50,861 nt of DNA, from the NCBI GenBank assembly GCA_943704525.1, contig CALSCQ010002177.1, positions 1 through 50,861 of the forward strand. Direction: 5' to 3'. Positions 34,616-45,460 of this stretch are shown in pieces. Position numbers and translations under genes: made by a program. This DNA is from Pigoraptor vietnamica (taxonomy: Eukaryota > Opisthokonta > Filasterea). Numbering within the stretch: the first letter of the stretch is position 1; the number at the start of each line of letters is the position of its first letter. The notes beneath the pieces are model-generated. The model searched no databases, was not told where the DNA came from, and saw only the letters and a list, made by a program, of their open reading frames with translations.

Positions 34616-35220
34616 CGAGACTTGAGCTCAAAATCTCCCTTTCTCTCTCTTTTCTCTTTCTCTCTCCTTCGGCGACGGCGCAGGGCAGTGGGTGTGGCAT
34701 GTCGAATGGACCAATGGGCTTGAACGTCGACTTGGGCGGGTGGCTTGGCGCGGTGGATGGGGCGGCGGCGCGCATGGTGGCTGGAAATTCGCGACGTGCG
34801 GCGTGGGCTTTTCCGGTTGGTTGCGGTTGGGGTGTGGCTTGAATGTGCGGCATGCGGGTTGTTGGTTTCGCTTCGCCCTCGGCGCGATATCGCCTCTCGT
34901 TTTCGCTAGTCGGATCGCTAGTGTGGCTGTAGACGCACGTGGTGGGAGGGGGTGCTTGCCGTCGCTTGTGCACGTCGGTGCATTCCTTCTCAGCCGCGCG
35001 CATTGCTTCGGTGGGGCGGTGCAGATGGTCGCGATGGTCGCGTGGGCTATTCGAAGAGGCGTGCGTGGCGTGCTGGGTGCGGGGGCTCGCAGTGGCGGCT
35101 GAGGGTGTGGACGTGGATCGCGCTGAACGAGAAGTGGCGTTTCTGAACGGTCTTCCACAGCAACTGGCTTCGGCGTGCGGCCCGCGTGTGCGCTGTCTGT
35201 GTCGCACGAAGTGTTTGGTG

Positions 35221-35222
<2 letters not shown>

Positions 35223-35271
<49 letters not shown>

Positions 35272-35298
35272 CTCCGAGGGAACCTCGGCCACACACAC

Positions 35299-35343
<45 letters not shown>
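35223..35343. repeat. Two GT tracts flanking a hairpin and a CA run
   Basis: (GT)n at about 35223-35266, a perfect stem CCGAGG-GAA-CCTCGG at 35274-35288, (CA)6 at about 35290-35300 and (GT)n at 35302-35343. The CA run can pair with either GT tract, so the block can extrude hairpins on both strands. Confidence 0.9.
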
Positions 35344-35345
<2 letters not shown>

Positions 35346-35656
35346 GCTGTTCGTTTTGTTGTGCGTTGAGTGTGGCTGTTGTTCGCTGGTGCGAGGGTGT
35401 GAAGGAGAGGGGCGGGCATTCCTGTTCGCTGGCCAATGTAAATACAGAGAGAGGTGGCCCAGTAGTGCTCAGAGAGGAACCCTTTTCCCGTATAAGCGTA
35501 ATGTCCTCATCATTTCCAACACCATCAAGGAACATCCACCGTTCGCGTGCGCCCATTTCGGCAGTAAGGCCCCTTGTCCAGCAAAGTAAACAAACGGCCC
35601 AGAGCACTTTTCGCCCCAGTCTGCGCTTCATTTCGCGTGAGCCTGTTTGCGATCGT

Positions 35657-35767
35657 GCGCATGGTGCTTCTTTACGCATAATTCGTAGTGCCTTGACGTG
35701 CGTTGGTTTGCGCATGGCGTGCTTCTTTACGCATTCTTCGTAGCTGCCTTGACGTGCGTTGGTTTGT
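35657..35767. repeat. ~54-bp imperfect duplication before SEC5
   Basis: Copies at 35657-35709 and 35710-35767 share gcttctttacgcat and ccttgacgtgcgttggtttg with small indels. Confidence 0.85.
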
Positions 35768-35814
35768 GCTTGCGTGTGCTTGCGTGTGTGCGCGCCGCGC
35801 GGGCGCAGTGAGCC

Positions 35815-38800
35815 ATGCAGCCCGAAGTGACCGGCCTCTCGCCCAAGTTCGGGTCGGAGGCTGGCGGAACTGCGCTCACGATACGCGGTGACAACCTTGG
35901 CACGAGCGCGACCGATGTGATTGGTGGGTGGCTGGAAAGGTCGCGCTTTGCGTGCGCACCTGTGTGTGCGTGTGTGCGTCTTCTTCTCCGTTTCTCTACG
36001 CTTCACCGCGTGAGTGTGCGTGCGTGCTATAGAGGTTGCCAAAACCATTGCTATGAGCGTGAATCTCGTTAACCTCCCTTGCCTGCCACTGACGTCCGCA
36101 TCGCCGTAGGCCTGAGCGTGTGCGGCGTCGACTGCCTTGCGACCCTCGAGTGGGTGTCGCCCAACAAGCTCCTCTGCAAGACGGCCCCTGGCACCGGCAG
36201 CGGCCCTGTGGTCGTCGTCACGCGCTCCGGTGGGAAGGGCACGTGCACCGTCAAATTCACGTACGAGCGCCACGAGGCAGATGTGCCGCCGTCCCTGCGC
36301 CAGTCGACCGTGTGGGTGGAGGACACGGAAGAGCCCCTCGGCATCTTTGCGTCGAAGCGAAAGGCCATTCGCGCGGATGCCCCCGCAAAGCAGGTCGTTG
36401 ATGCCGACGTTGACCCTCTTGGGATCAAGTCGGGCGTGGCGCGCAAGCCTTTGGACCCGTCGACCCTCTCGAAGGAGCTCAAGGAATTGTACGCAAAGGG
36501 GAGCGGGGACCCACTGCGACGCGACTTCATGCCGTCGCTCTTCTTGCTCGAGATGCACCGTAGCACGGACTTTGCGGATCTCAGGAGCGGCCTCGACAAC
36601 CTCAAGGAGCTTATTGAGATGCAGACGAACGCGCAGAACCAGCTGCTCAAGCGCAACTTCGACAGCGTCATTGCGTGCCAGCAGACGCTCGACGACACGC
36701 GCGACCTCCTCCGCGACAGCGAGCGCAGCCACAAGGGCCCCGTCACCGCCGCCCTCGAGAACCTCCTGCAGGAGGCGGCCCTTTTTGCGGGCGAGGGCAT
36801 CTTTGCGTCGCTGCTCGAGCGCAAGTCGCGCACGGATTCGATCCGCTCCGCCCTCAGCGTCATCCAGCGGCACAAGTTCCTCTTCTCCCTCCCGCGCAGC
36901 ATCGAAACGAACGTCGAGCGCGGGGACTTTGAGGTGGCCATCGCGGACTACCGGCGCGCCAAGTCCCTCTTCGCGGACACCACCGTCGGCGTGTTCAAGA
37001 CGGTCATGGAGGAGGTCGAGCGCATCGTGAAGCGCCTCCGCGACCGGCTTGCGCGGCGGTTGGAGCAGCCGCTGGCACTCGACGAACTGGAGCGCGTCAT
37101 TGCGCACCTCGTCGACCTGGACGCCGAGACGGACCCGGCGTGGCTGTGCATTGAGCGCCAGAGCACGATGCTCGGGGGCATGCTGGAGGCGTGCGCGTCG
37201 CAGTACAGGGCGCTCGTCGCCGAGGACGACGGCCCGAACGCCGCCGGCATCGCTCTCCGCGTGCCCCAGCCGCAAAAGTCGCTCGCGTCTGCGTCGTCGG
37301 GATCGGTGGGCGGCGCGCCGCAACAGGCCGACCTCGCCCCGTCGTCCGCGCCGGGGTACGACCAGCTGCGACGCGCGCGGGGGAGCATCGCCGCCGGCCA
37401 GGTGCTGCGTCCCGTCCAGTTTGTGCGCGCCCTCTCGAACATTCTCACCTCGTCGCTGCCGTCCCTGTGGCGCCTCGGCCAGGCGTATTTTGGCGGCAAG
37501 CTGCGTAAGGCCGGCCCGGGTGCGGCGGCGGCGGCGGCGGCGGATGCATCGCCGGACCCAGGGCGCCGCGCGACGGCCGTGTCGGTACAGCATGGGAGCC
37601 ACACGCCGTCGGTGTCGCACCACGGCCACCATGCGCACGGGCACGTCACGCCGCACGACATTCACCTGCACACGCGCGCGGACCTGAACAAGATGACGGG
37701 TGCCGTGGTGCAGTCGTACGCCGCCCTCGTCCGCGTCGCGTGCGGCATTAGCGAGAACCCGCCCGGCCGCGTGCCCCCCGCGTTTGAACTGGACGACGCG
37801 GCGCACCGTATGCCCCTGTGTGCGCGCGAGGTGGCTGAGTGTCGCGACGTGATGTCTGCGCTGCATCTCCCCGCGGCGCTGTTGGACACGCTCGCGGACC
37901 TCCTCGCTGACGTCAATACGCACGCCGTGACGATTGTCGCCGCAGTCGCCGTGCGAGGTGCGCTTCTGACCGTTTTTTCGCTTGTGGTTGCAGAATTTGC
38001 CAGAAGTAGTGCCCTTGCAGGACTCGTTTAATGACGGTTGCCGGTCGCCCCTTCCCCTCAGACATCAAGCAAATGCGTGACGCGGAGGACTGGCAGGTGG
38101 AGCGCTGCGACGGCGGCGGCGCGTCGTGCACCAAGCTGGTGGATGCGTTTGAGCGGCGCGTGCTGGAGGCCGTCAGCGTCATGTCGGGCATCATCCATCC
38201 CCACGGACCGCCACTTGCGGGGTAACGTGGACACTGCGGCCGTGCTCCGTGTTTGCCTGCGCCGCTTTTGTGCGGTTGGCTTGCCGTGTTGAAAGCGTGA
38301 GAGTGGCGATGTGCGTCATGCTTTGTGTGTGATGCCTCTGGTCGTGGGTGTGTGGGTATGTCAAGAGCAAATTTCCGAAAAGGGAGGGATTATCCCCCCT
38401 GCCCCCGGACTTCAGCGTCTCACACACACCCCTCGACAGTTCCGACCACCGCGACGAGACGACGGATGCCCTCGCCAGCCTCTGCGGCGTCTCGCTGCTC
38501 GGCATGCTCCAGGCCTTTGGCGATGTCCTCGAGTACCTCGCGTTCGATTACGACGCAACGCCCGCCGCGCGAACGACCACGGCAAAGCGAACGGAGAGCG
38601 CGACGCCGGCCATACAGGCGCAGCCGACGGCCCCGTCACGTGAGCGCCGGCTCCTCATTGTACTGGGCAACATTGCGCGCTGCAAGTCGTCGATTGTGCC
38701 GCGCATATCGTCGCGAGTGTCGGCCAAGATCGCACCCGCGGCATCGGATGCCCTCGCCCCGTTCGTGTCGCGTCTGGACAAGCTGGACGTGCGCCTGTTC

Positions 38801-39421
38801 AACACGTACGCGGACGGCAAGGCCGACGCCATTCGCGAGCTCGTGGAGGACGGCGTGTGCAAGACGGCCGGCGACTGGCTGCGCGCGGCCATGCCCACGC
38901 GCGTGCGCCCGTATGTGAAGGAGTGCGTGCTCCAGCTGGTGCTCATTGACGGAGAGGTCCACGATTCGAACGCGCCCGCACTCGCGCGCGTCTTTCGGCG
39001 CCTGGCATCGGACCTCTCTGCGTCGGTGAAGGACGCGTTTTCGGCGCTCGTAATGTCGGGGACGAAGCTCGACACGAACGCGTTTATGCAGGTGGGCTCA
39101 CACACTCGTAATTCTGCGGCCCTCACACTCCCATGCACACTGTTTGTGTGGTCTCATTCAAACACCACGCACAATGTGCGCCGCCACTGCACGCACGCGC
39201 GTCTCTGACTGACGCTGTCGCAGGCCACCATGGAAGTGAAGGCGCTTCAGCTCATTCTTCGCAAGTTCGAGACGGCGGACGTTGCGGCAGAATTCGAGTC
39301 TGTTCTGTCGGTGATTGCGCAGGCGCGCAAGTCGCAGTCGTACGCCAACATGCAGCAGATTGAGGGACCCCTGGACCGCTTCAAGAGCGAAATGGGCTTC
39401 CAGCTCGAGTGCCTGCGATGA
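35815..39421 (+). CDS. EXOC2: Exocyst subunit SEC5/EXOC2
   Basis: A subunit of the octameric exocyst that tethers secretory vesicles to the plasma membrane; in animals it binds Ral through its IPT domain. Exons 35815-35923, 36110-37957, 38062-38221, 38416-39091 and 39224-39421 give 996 aa. The IPT/TIG fold opens the protein (PEVTGLSPKFGSEAGGTALT, IRGDNLG, then KLLCKTAPG, VVVVTRSGGKG). It is followed by the conserved vesicle-tethering helices (DFMPSLFLLEMHRSTDFADL, HKFLFSLPRSIE, GDFEVAIADYRRAKSLF). A His-rich loop with a preceding Ala run at about 535-590 (VSHHGHHAHGHVTPHD) is an insertion relative to animal SEC5. The C-terminal exon reads MEVKALQLILRKFETADVAA. The start fits the IPT N-terminus. 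Confidence 0.94.
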
Positions 39422-39435
39422 GTGAGGCGCGCGCG

Positions 39436-39779
39436 TGCGCCCTGTGTGCAATAGACCATCCGAGTTCGAGTTGGCGCAGAGCACAATAATATGCGCCCTG
39501 ACCATCCGAGTTCGAGTTGGCGCAGAGCACAATAATATGCGCCCTGACCATCCGAGTTCGGGGCGCAGTGCACAATAATATGCGCCCTGTGTGCAATAGA
39601 CCATCCGAGTTCGAGTTGGCGCAGAGATGCGCCCTGTGCATCCGAGTTCGAGTTGGCGCAGAGATGCGCCCTGTGCATCCGAGTTCGAGTTGGCGCAGAG
39701 CACAATAATATGCGCCCTGTGTGCAATAGACCATCCGAGTTCGAGTTGGCGCAGTGACGGCTCTTATTGTGCTCTGCGT
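39436..39779. repeat. Composite repeat array with inverted copy, SEC5-VPS41 spacer
   Basis: Seven copies of a ~25-bp block (catccgagttcgagttggcg) alternate with tgcgccctg linkers, some extended by tgtgcaatagac, and cacaataata spacers, giving periods of about 36-54 bp. Between blocks GGCGCA is followed 4-15 nt later by its complement TGCGCC, so each junction can form a stem-loop. At 39763-39779 ttattgtgctctgcg is the reverse complement of the cgcagagcacaataa spacer. Confidence 0.93.
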
Positions 39780-40138
39780 CCGTTTGGGCTTTGCCTTGCA
39801 CTTTGCGACCACAGCGACCGACACTTGATGTGGACGTAGCCACAGTCCGGATTTGTCTAGACAACAGTACGTGCAGTGCTCACACTGACTGCGCGACCCA
39901 CTTCTGTTGCTTTCCTCTTTCAATTGCGCGAGTGAGTGCAGAAACGCACACCCAGAGCGCGTCGGGAGTCCTCCTCGATTCTTTTCCGTCTGCGCAGTTG
40001 TGCGCAACTGTGCCGCAATCTGATTGATTAGCACCGTCATATCCCCACGGCCGCCGCCCTTAATCGGGCCGCTTCTTCAACTGCGCAAATGTCGTAAACC
40101 GTCGCATGCACAGCCGACGCACGTGACGCACATCCGCC
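39780..40138. promoter_or_regulatory. Upstream region of VPS41
   Basis: About 360 bp between the repeat array and the VPS41 ATG, with no coding exon. A CACGTG lies at 40120-40125, about 15 bp before the start codon. Confidence 0.4.
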
Positions 40139-40512
40139 ATGTCGGCGCCGCACGGGGGTCCTGGCGCGCCCCTCTTCAAGGCCCAGCGGCTCTCTTCGGT
40201 CGTCGCCGCCCTCCGCCGCGGCTCAGAGAGCGACGATGTTTCCTCAAAGCAGCGCGGGGAGACATCGCCCGCACCCCACGCGCACGGCGAGCGGGAGAGA
40301 GCGCCCTCGACACCGCAGGGGGGTGCGTGGAGTGCTGCGGACGAGTGCGTGGCGCGGGTGGCGCTCGAGGGTGGGACGGGGATGCTCGCTGTCGGGACGG
40401 ACCGCGGGGCCGTTTACGTGTTCGAGCCGAACGGACACCTCGTGACCGCCAACATGGACGTCCACAAGGTATGTCCGAGTGTGTGCGCGTGTTTTGTGCG
40501 TGCGTGTGTGCG

Positions 40513-40564
<52 letters not shown>

Positions 40565-41521
40565 CGTGCACGTGTGTGTGCTCTGTCAAATGCACGCGGT
40601 GTGTGTGTGTGTGACTGTTTTGGCATCATTGGCCCGTGTTGCTGTTGTTGTTGCTGTACCGCACAGCCCTGTCGTCCCCTTGACACCTGCGTCTCCATCA
40701 GGGACCCGTTCTCTGCCTTGCGTTTGCCAATGGCGTCGTTGCGTCGGGCGGTGCGGACGGCACCGTCGTGTGCTACGAGTGGCTGTCGGGGCGCGTCGCA
40801 AGCCTCTCCAGCGAATCGGACGTGGGTCGCACTGTCCCTCTGCGGCGCCTTCGTCTGCGCGGCTCGCCCACTCTGCCCCTTCGCAGTCTTCTGTTTCGCT
40901 CTTCGTACGTTTGTTCACACGTCTGCTCCCCTTTTTTCGTTCGGCTCTTCTGTTCCACTCTCCTGTCGCACTCCGACCCACTGTCTCTCCGCCCCACCCT
41001 GTCCTGCTGATGCCGCGTGGCCCTTTCTCACAACTCAGTGAGGACAGAGTCTCTTGTTGTCTGCGCGCACCCGTCGCTTGTTGTCTGCGCGCACCCGTCG
41101 CTTGTTGTCTGCGCGCACCCGTCGCTTGTTGTCTGCGCGCACCCGTCGCTTGTTGTCTGCGCGCACCCGTCGCTTGTTGTCTGCGCGCACCCCCTCCCAC
41201 TTTGACCCTTTGTGCGAACTTTTGTGCAGCGCTTTGAGCCCGTGAGCGAGATCAGCCTCTCCCCGGACTTTGGCATTGGCGCCGGCCATTGCTACTGCGC
41301 GCGCATTAACGGTACCGTCACGCGACACAGCCGTCAGAGCGCGCAGTTCGGCACGGCAGACAGCGTCGTCTTCACTGACGGTGGGTGTCGGTGTGCGTGA
41401 GCGCGCGTGGGTGTGCTTCGCTGCGTCCCCTTTTTATGTGGAACATCAGAGAGCGATATTGTTGCGCCAAGCCGGCTATATTCACACACACACACACACA
41501 CACTATACACACACGCACACG

Positions 41522-41560
<39 letters not shown>

Positions 41561-44500
41561 GCTCGCTCGCTCACACACACACACCCGCGCAGCATCGGAC
41601 GCGGCCACTCTGTTCCAGCGCGTTTGGCAGGGCTCTCCCTCGCCCGACATGGCCAACGGCATCCCCGCCGGTTCCTCGCACTCGAGTCCCTCTGGCGCGG
41701 GCTACGGCACTCACCGCATTCGCTGCATGCACTACGAGCCGCCATTCCTCGCGTTTGAATCGCAGAACTCGGTCTATCTCTACGACGAACGGCTGGGGCG
41801 CGTGTGCAGTCGCGTGGGACGAAGCAGCGACCGACGGCACGCCACGCTCGGCGGAGGCTCCCCGACGGGCGGAATGACCCCGCACTCACGTGACTCTCGG
41901 TCCCCCCGCGGCACTGCGTCGGCGGGGTCGTCGCGGCGGTCGTCGGAGATTGGCGCGGGCGCTGCGGCTGACCGTCCGCTGGTGTCACTCGTGATGCTGG
42001 GTGACGCGCTGATTGCGGCGTGGGATGCGACGCTGTACGTGTGCGCGATTGCCAGCGACCGCACCCTCGAAGTGACGGCATCGTACACGACGCAGTGGCC
42101 CATTGCCGCCATGTGGGTGCATGAACGCCGCTTTGTGCTTTCTGCGGTTCATGCAGACGCACTCAGGCACATACGTACAGACGCACTCAGGCACACGTAC
42201 ACGCGCACTTAGGCACACATGTACACGCGCACATACTCGCACGCTCACCCACGCACACACCCCATTATTGAGGCGCGTACACACACGCACACGCTGGGTG
42301 ATCGCGTGGCCGGTGTCTGACTCGTTGCTTTTGCGCAGGGCATGCGTCGGTCGCCACCTCGTCCTTGCGTTCGAAGACGCGCCCACGGCCATCGACCCCA
42401 GCCCCGTGCAGGTGTGCCTCTTTGCGACTGGCACTGATCCTTCCATTTGTGTGCTTGTGCGTCACCTTCGTATGTCCCTCTGCACTTGGCTGTCACGTGA
42501 TGGCTGAACGTCCGCGTGCCTCTGCAACAATGGAGAGCTTGCAAAACACTTGCACTTTCGCGTGTTGCGCTCCACTTTGGACCGCTAAGGGATGGCTGTC
42601 CGTCGTGCGCAGGTTGCGCTCGTGGCACTCGCGGACATGTGCCTTGTCGATCTCTTCTCTCTGCCAGCGGACGCATCCGGGCGCTTTCTCGGCGTGGTCT
42701 CCGGCTCCCTCCACTTTGATGCATCCGCGGTTCGTTGTCCACGCAACAGGACGCGTGCTGACATCATTTTTTTTTATTGTTTTGTGTTGCTCTCAGGCCC
42801 AATTGTCTTGATTGTCATCTCCTTAGATTGAGTGACATCTCCTTGAATTGCGCCCGCATGTGAATTCACCGATCGCCCTCCCCGTCCGTAGCATGGTCAC
42901 GCGGCTGCCAACCGGCGAATCGACGCGCCGTCCGTGTCGCAGGCTCGCGGCGAGGGCGGTATCGCGCACGTGGCGTGCTTTGCGTACGGACGTGACGTCA
43001 TCCAGCTGCGTCCGCTGAGCGCCGCCGAGCAGGTGCTGTGGCTCGTGACATCGCGCCGCTTTGAGGCCGCGACTCACGTGACCCAGCGGATGCGGCACTC
43101 GCGAGAGCTCGCCGAGGTTGCAAACGAGCACGCGTGCTATCTGTGGGAAGTGCAGGGCCGATACGCAGAGGTGCGGTGCGTGTGCGAGCGCGCGTCTTTT
43201 GAACTTGGCGCTTGTAGACTGACGCAAGCTCTTTTAATACGCAGGCTGTGCAAGTGTGGGCAGAGTACGTCCTTCCCTACGCAACGCCGCAGTACTGGGC
43301 GGCGTTCGTCGACAAGATTGAGAAGGTGCACTGTCTCACCCTCCCCGCGCTTCGCTTGCAGTGTGCACACATCCACCCGGCACGTGACACTCATTATGTC
43401 AGTGTGCCCATGCCTCTCTTTCAAATGGGTGCCGGTCATGCATGAGACCATGTCAACTCATCGCGTGCTGTCGCAGGCGGACAAGCTGCCTCTCCTGGAG
43501 CGCTATCTCCCCTTCAACGACCGCACTCTCCTCTCGTCGGACGTCTACTTCCGCCTCCTCGAGCACCACGCGCGTCGCGGCCTCTACGCCATGCTGTACG
43601 ACTGCATCGCGCGGTGGCCTGTCGTCTACCCGCTCGAGCAGACGATCGGCCTCGTCGCTGGGGAGATACAGCGCGTGCGCATGTCCGCCAGCAGGCGCAG
43701 GGAAGCGGAGGCCGCGGAAAGCGAAGACGCGCGTAGTTCAGCACCTGTGGCGGTGAGCGAAGCAGTGAATGTACGGGAGCTCCCCCTGCCTCCGTGTAAA
43801 TAATTGCGCATTGCGTGATGCTGAATGTGTGCGCTGTTCGCTGTTCAGGCCACTCCCCTGCGGCTGTCTCCCCTGTACGGGCATCTCGACACCCCCGTCG
43901 ATCTCGCGCCGCTGTGGCTCGCCGTGTACAAGCTCTACGATTTCAGCGGGCGCTTTCTCGAGGCGGCGCAGGCGCTGCTTGCCGTGCGGCACGGGGCAGA
44001 GGTGTGTTGCATCCCGCTGTGTGGGTATGTGGCCTGCTGCAGTCGTCGTTGCGTGGAAGGGGGCGCTGTAAGTGGCCGTGTGAGGTGTCTCTCTGATGCT
44101 TCACGGGATTTATTTGCCTTCGTAGCCATTGTCCGGCGAGCCGTCTGCGCTCGAATACTTCAACGCACACCGCCTGTGGCCCGTGCTGTTGCACTCGGAA
44201 GGGGGCGCCGACACACCAGGTAGATAAGGACGGCCATGTTTTTCCCTAACCCTTCACATGTGTCCGCAAATGGCTGTTCGGCGCGTGATTGCATGCGTAC
44301 TGACGTTCTGTTGTTGTCCGGCGCAGTTCCGACGGATTCGTCCGTCATACACACCCCGCGCGAATTTTCGCGATCGTCCGTGCTCCGTGCGCTCCTTCTG
44401 GGATCGCTTGTGCGGTCCGATCCCTCGCGCTGCGCATCGCTATGTGCAGCCGCGGTGTTTGAGGGCCTCGTGACGGTGAGACTCCGCTGTCCCCTTTTCT

Positions 44501-45063
44501 CCTTGCCCCTTCCCCTTCACCCGCCGCGCGTGTAAGACATTGTTAGATACACCTCCACATCGCTGGACACGACCCGTTGCCTGAATCGCGCTTTGCTGAT
44601 TGCGCCACTTCCTTCTTCCCTCCTGCATTTCCGGCGGACAGGAGAGCGGCATCATGCAGCTGCTTGCGCTTGTGCCGGCGGAGGGTGGCGAAGGCGTGGC
44701 GGCATTCGGTTCTGCGCTGACATCGGCGCGTGCGACCACATAATTAACAACAATGGTTTAACGATTGACGACGTCGTGGGCGGTCTCACGAAATGATAAC
44801 GGTGTATATTATTGCAGCCGCACCGACCCGCAGTGCGAGCACACGCGCGCCCATTCGCTCTCACTCAATCACGCCGCTCTTTCATCCGCGGCAATCCTTT
44901 GTCATTCTCAGGAAGACCCGGCGGAACCACCGCTTTCGAGCCACTCGCGCAGTATGGCGTACGCGAGTGCTTCTGGCCTTTGGAGCATTCCCCAGTACTT
45001 TCGCACGGAGCGATTGTCGGGGAAAACAAGATCAAACTCTCCCGACGACCGCCGCTACGATGA
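40139..45063 (+). CDS. VPS41: HOPS subunit VPS41-like
   Basis: A membrane-fusion tether subunit for late endosomes and vacuoles. Proposed exons: 40139-40468, 40702-40821, 41230-41380, 41593-42112, 42339-42456 (or to 42411), 42613-42729, 42892-43170, 43245-43325, 43477-43752, 43849-44001, 44126-44219, 44327-44475, 44642-44729 and 44912-45063; ~875 aa. The N-terminal half is a WD40-type propeller (MLAVGTDRGAVYVF, VLCLAFANGVVASGGADGTV, IRCMHYEPPFLAFESQNSVY, FAYGRDVIQLRPLS). Then come clathrin-type helical repeats matching VPS41 (LPLLERYLPFNDRTLLSSDV, LYDCIARWPVVYP, LYDFSGRFLEAAQALLAV). The C-terminal RING domain of most VPS41 proteins is missing. The last two exons are uncertain: reading through the 44729 donor ends the protein at a TAA at 44741-44743. 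Confidence 0.85.
40498..40585. repeat. (GT)n tract in VPS41 intron 1
   Basis: GT repeats with GTGCGT interruptions, about 30 nt after the donor at 40469. Confidence 0.85.
41053..41196. repeat. 24-bp tandem repeat (6 copies) in VPS41 intron 2
   Basis: Units start at 41053, 41077, 41101, 41125, 41149 and 41173, each beginning cttgttgtctgcgcgcaccc and containing the palindrome tgcgcgca. The array ends about 35 nt before the acceptor at 41229. Confidence 0.95.
41482..41588. repeat. (CA)n microsatellite in VPS41 intron 3
   Basis: Interrupted CA repeats with CGCT repeats near the end, running to within a few bases of the acceptor at 41592. The coding strand carries CA here, opposite to most other introns, which carry GT. 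Confidence 0.9.
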
Positions 45064-45314
45064 CGGAGAAGTATGAGTGAGAACGATCACGCTCACAGAG
45101 ATGGTGTGTGTGTGTGTGTGTGTGCGCACGCCACCGACATCTGCACCGCAGCATCTACCTCCTCTTCGTGTGCAAGGATGACTGTGAGTTCCCTGTCGTT
45201 GCAACCGTTTGGCCGTCGCTCGCAAAAGGCATTCACACTATGTGAAGCAAGGTGTTACAAAACGGGGCGATTGCGTGTGCGTGGGTGCGTGTGTGTGTGT
45301 GTGTGTGTGTGCGC

Positions 45315-45386
<72 letters not shown>

Positions 45387-45460
45387 CGAACGAACGCGCG
45401 TATCCTCCTGTCTACGACGAGCTGTTACACATCAACAGCACCACAACGCCCACAGTTCCG
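45064..45460. other. Convergent spacer, VPS41 / TTL-like
   Basis: Contains two GT tracts (45103-45124 and 45289-45385). A short frame at 45137-45177 reads LHRSIYLLFVCKDD and is followed by a gtgagt donor. It could be a stray VPS41 C-terminal exon or chance; I could not link it. Confidence 0.4.
45289..45385. repeat. (GT)n microsatellite
   Basis: About 95 bp of almost pure GT with one GCGCGTAT interruption, just beyond the 3' end of the TTL-like gene. Confidence 0.95.

Larger units (their letters stand above)
34616..35814. other. 1.2-kb spacer upstream of SEC5
   Basis: No gene seen. From left to right: a CT-rich stretch (34635-34670), a G-rich region (34690-35105), two long GT tracts separated by a perfect hairpin (35223-35343), AT-richer sequence with TATAAGCG at about 35492, and a ~54-bp imperfect duplication (copies at 35657 and 35710) ending about 50 bp before the SEC5 ATG. 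Confidence 0.6.

Noticed and set aside
35047-37923. 958-aa open frame on the minus strand
   Set aside because: It is antisense to SEC5 and passes through CA repeats; its composition is Arg/His/Ala-rich and shows no domain. SEC5 on the plus strand explains the sequence.
39436-39779. CRISPR-like array
   Set aside because: Spacers are not unique and the repeats are composite; a eukaryotic locus with no cas genes.
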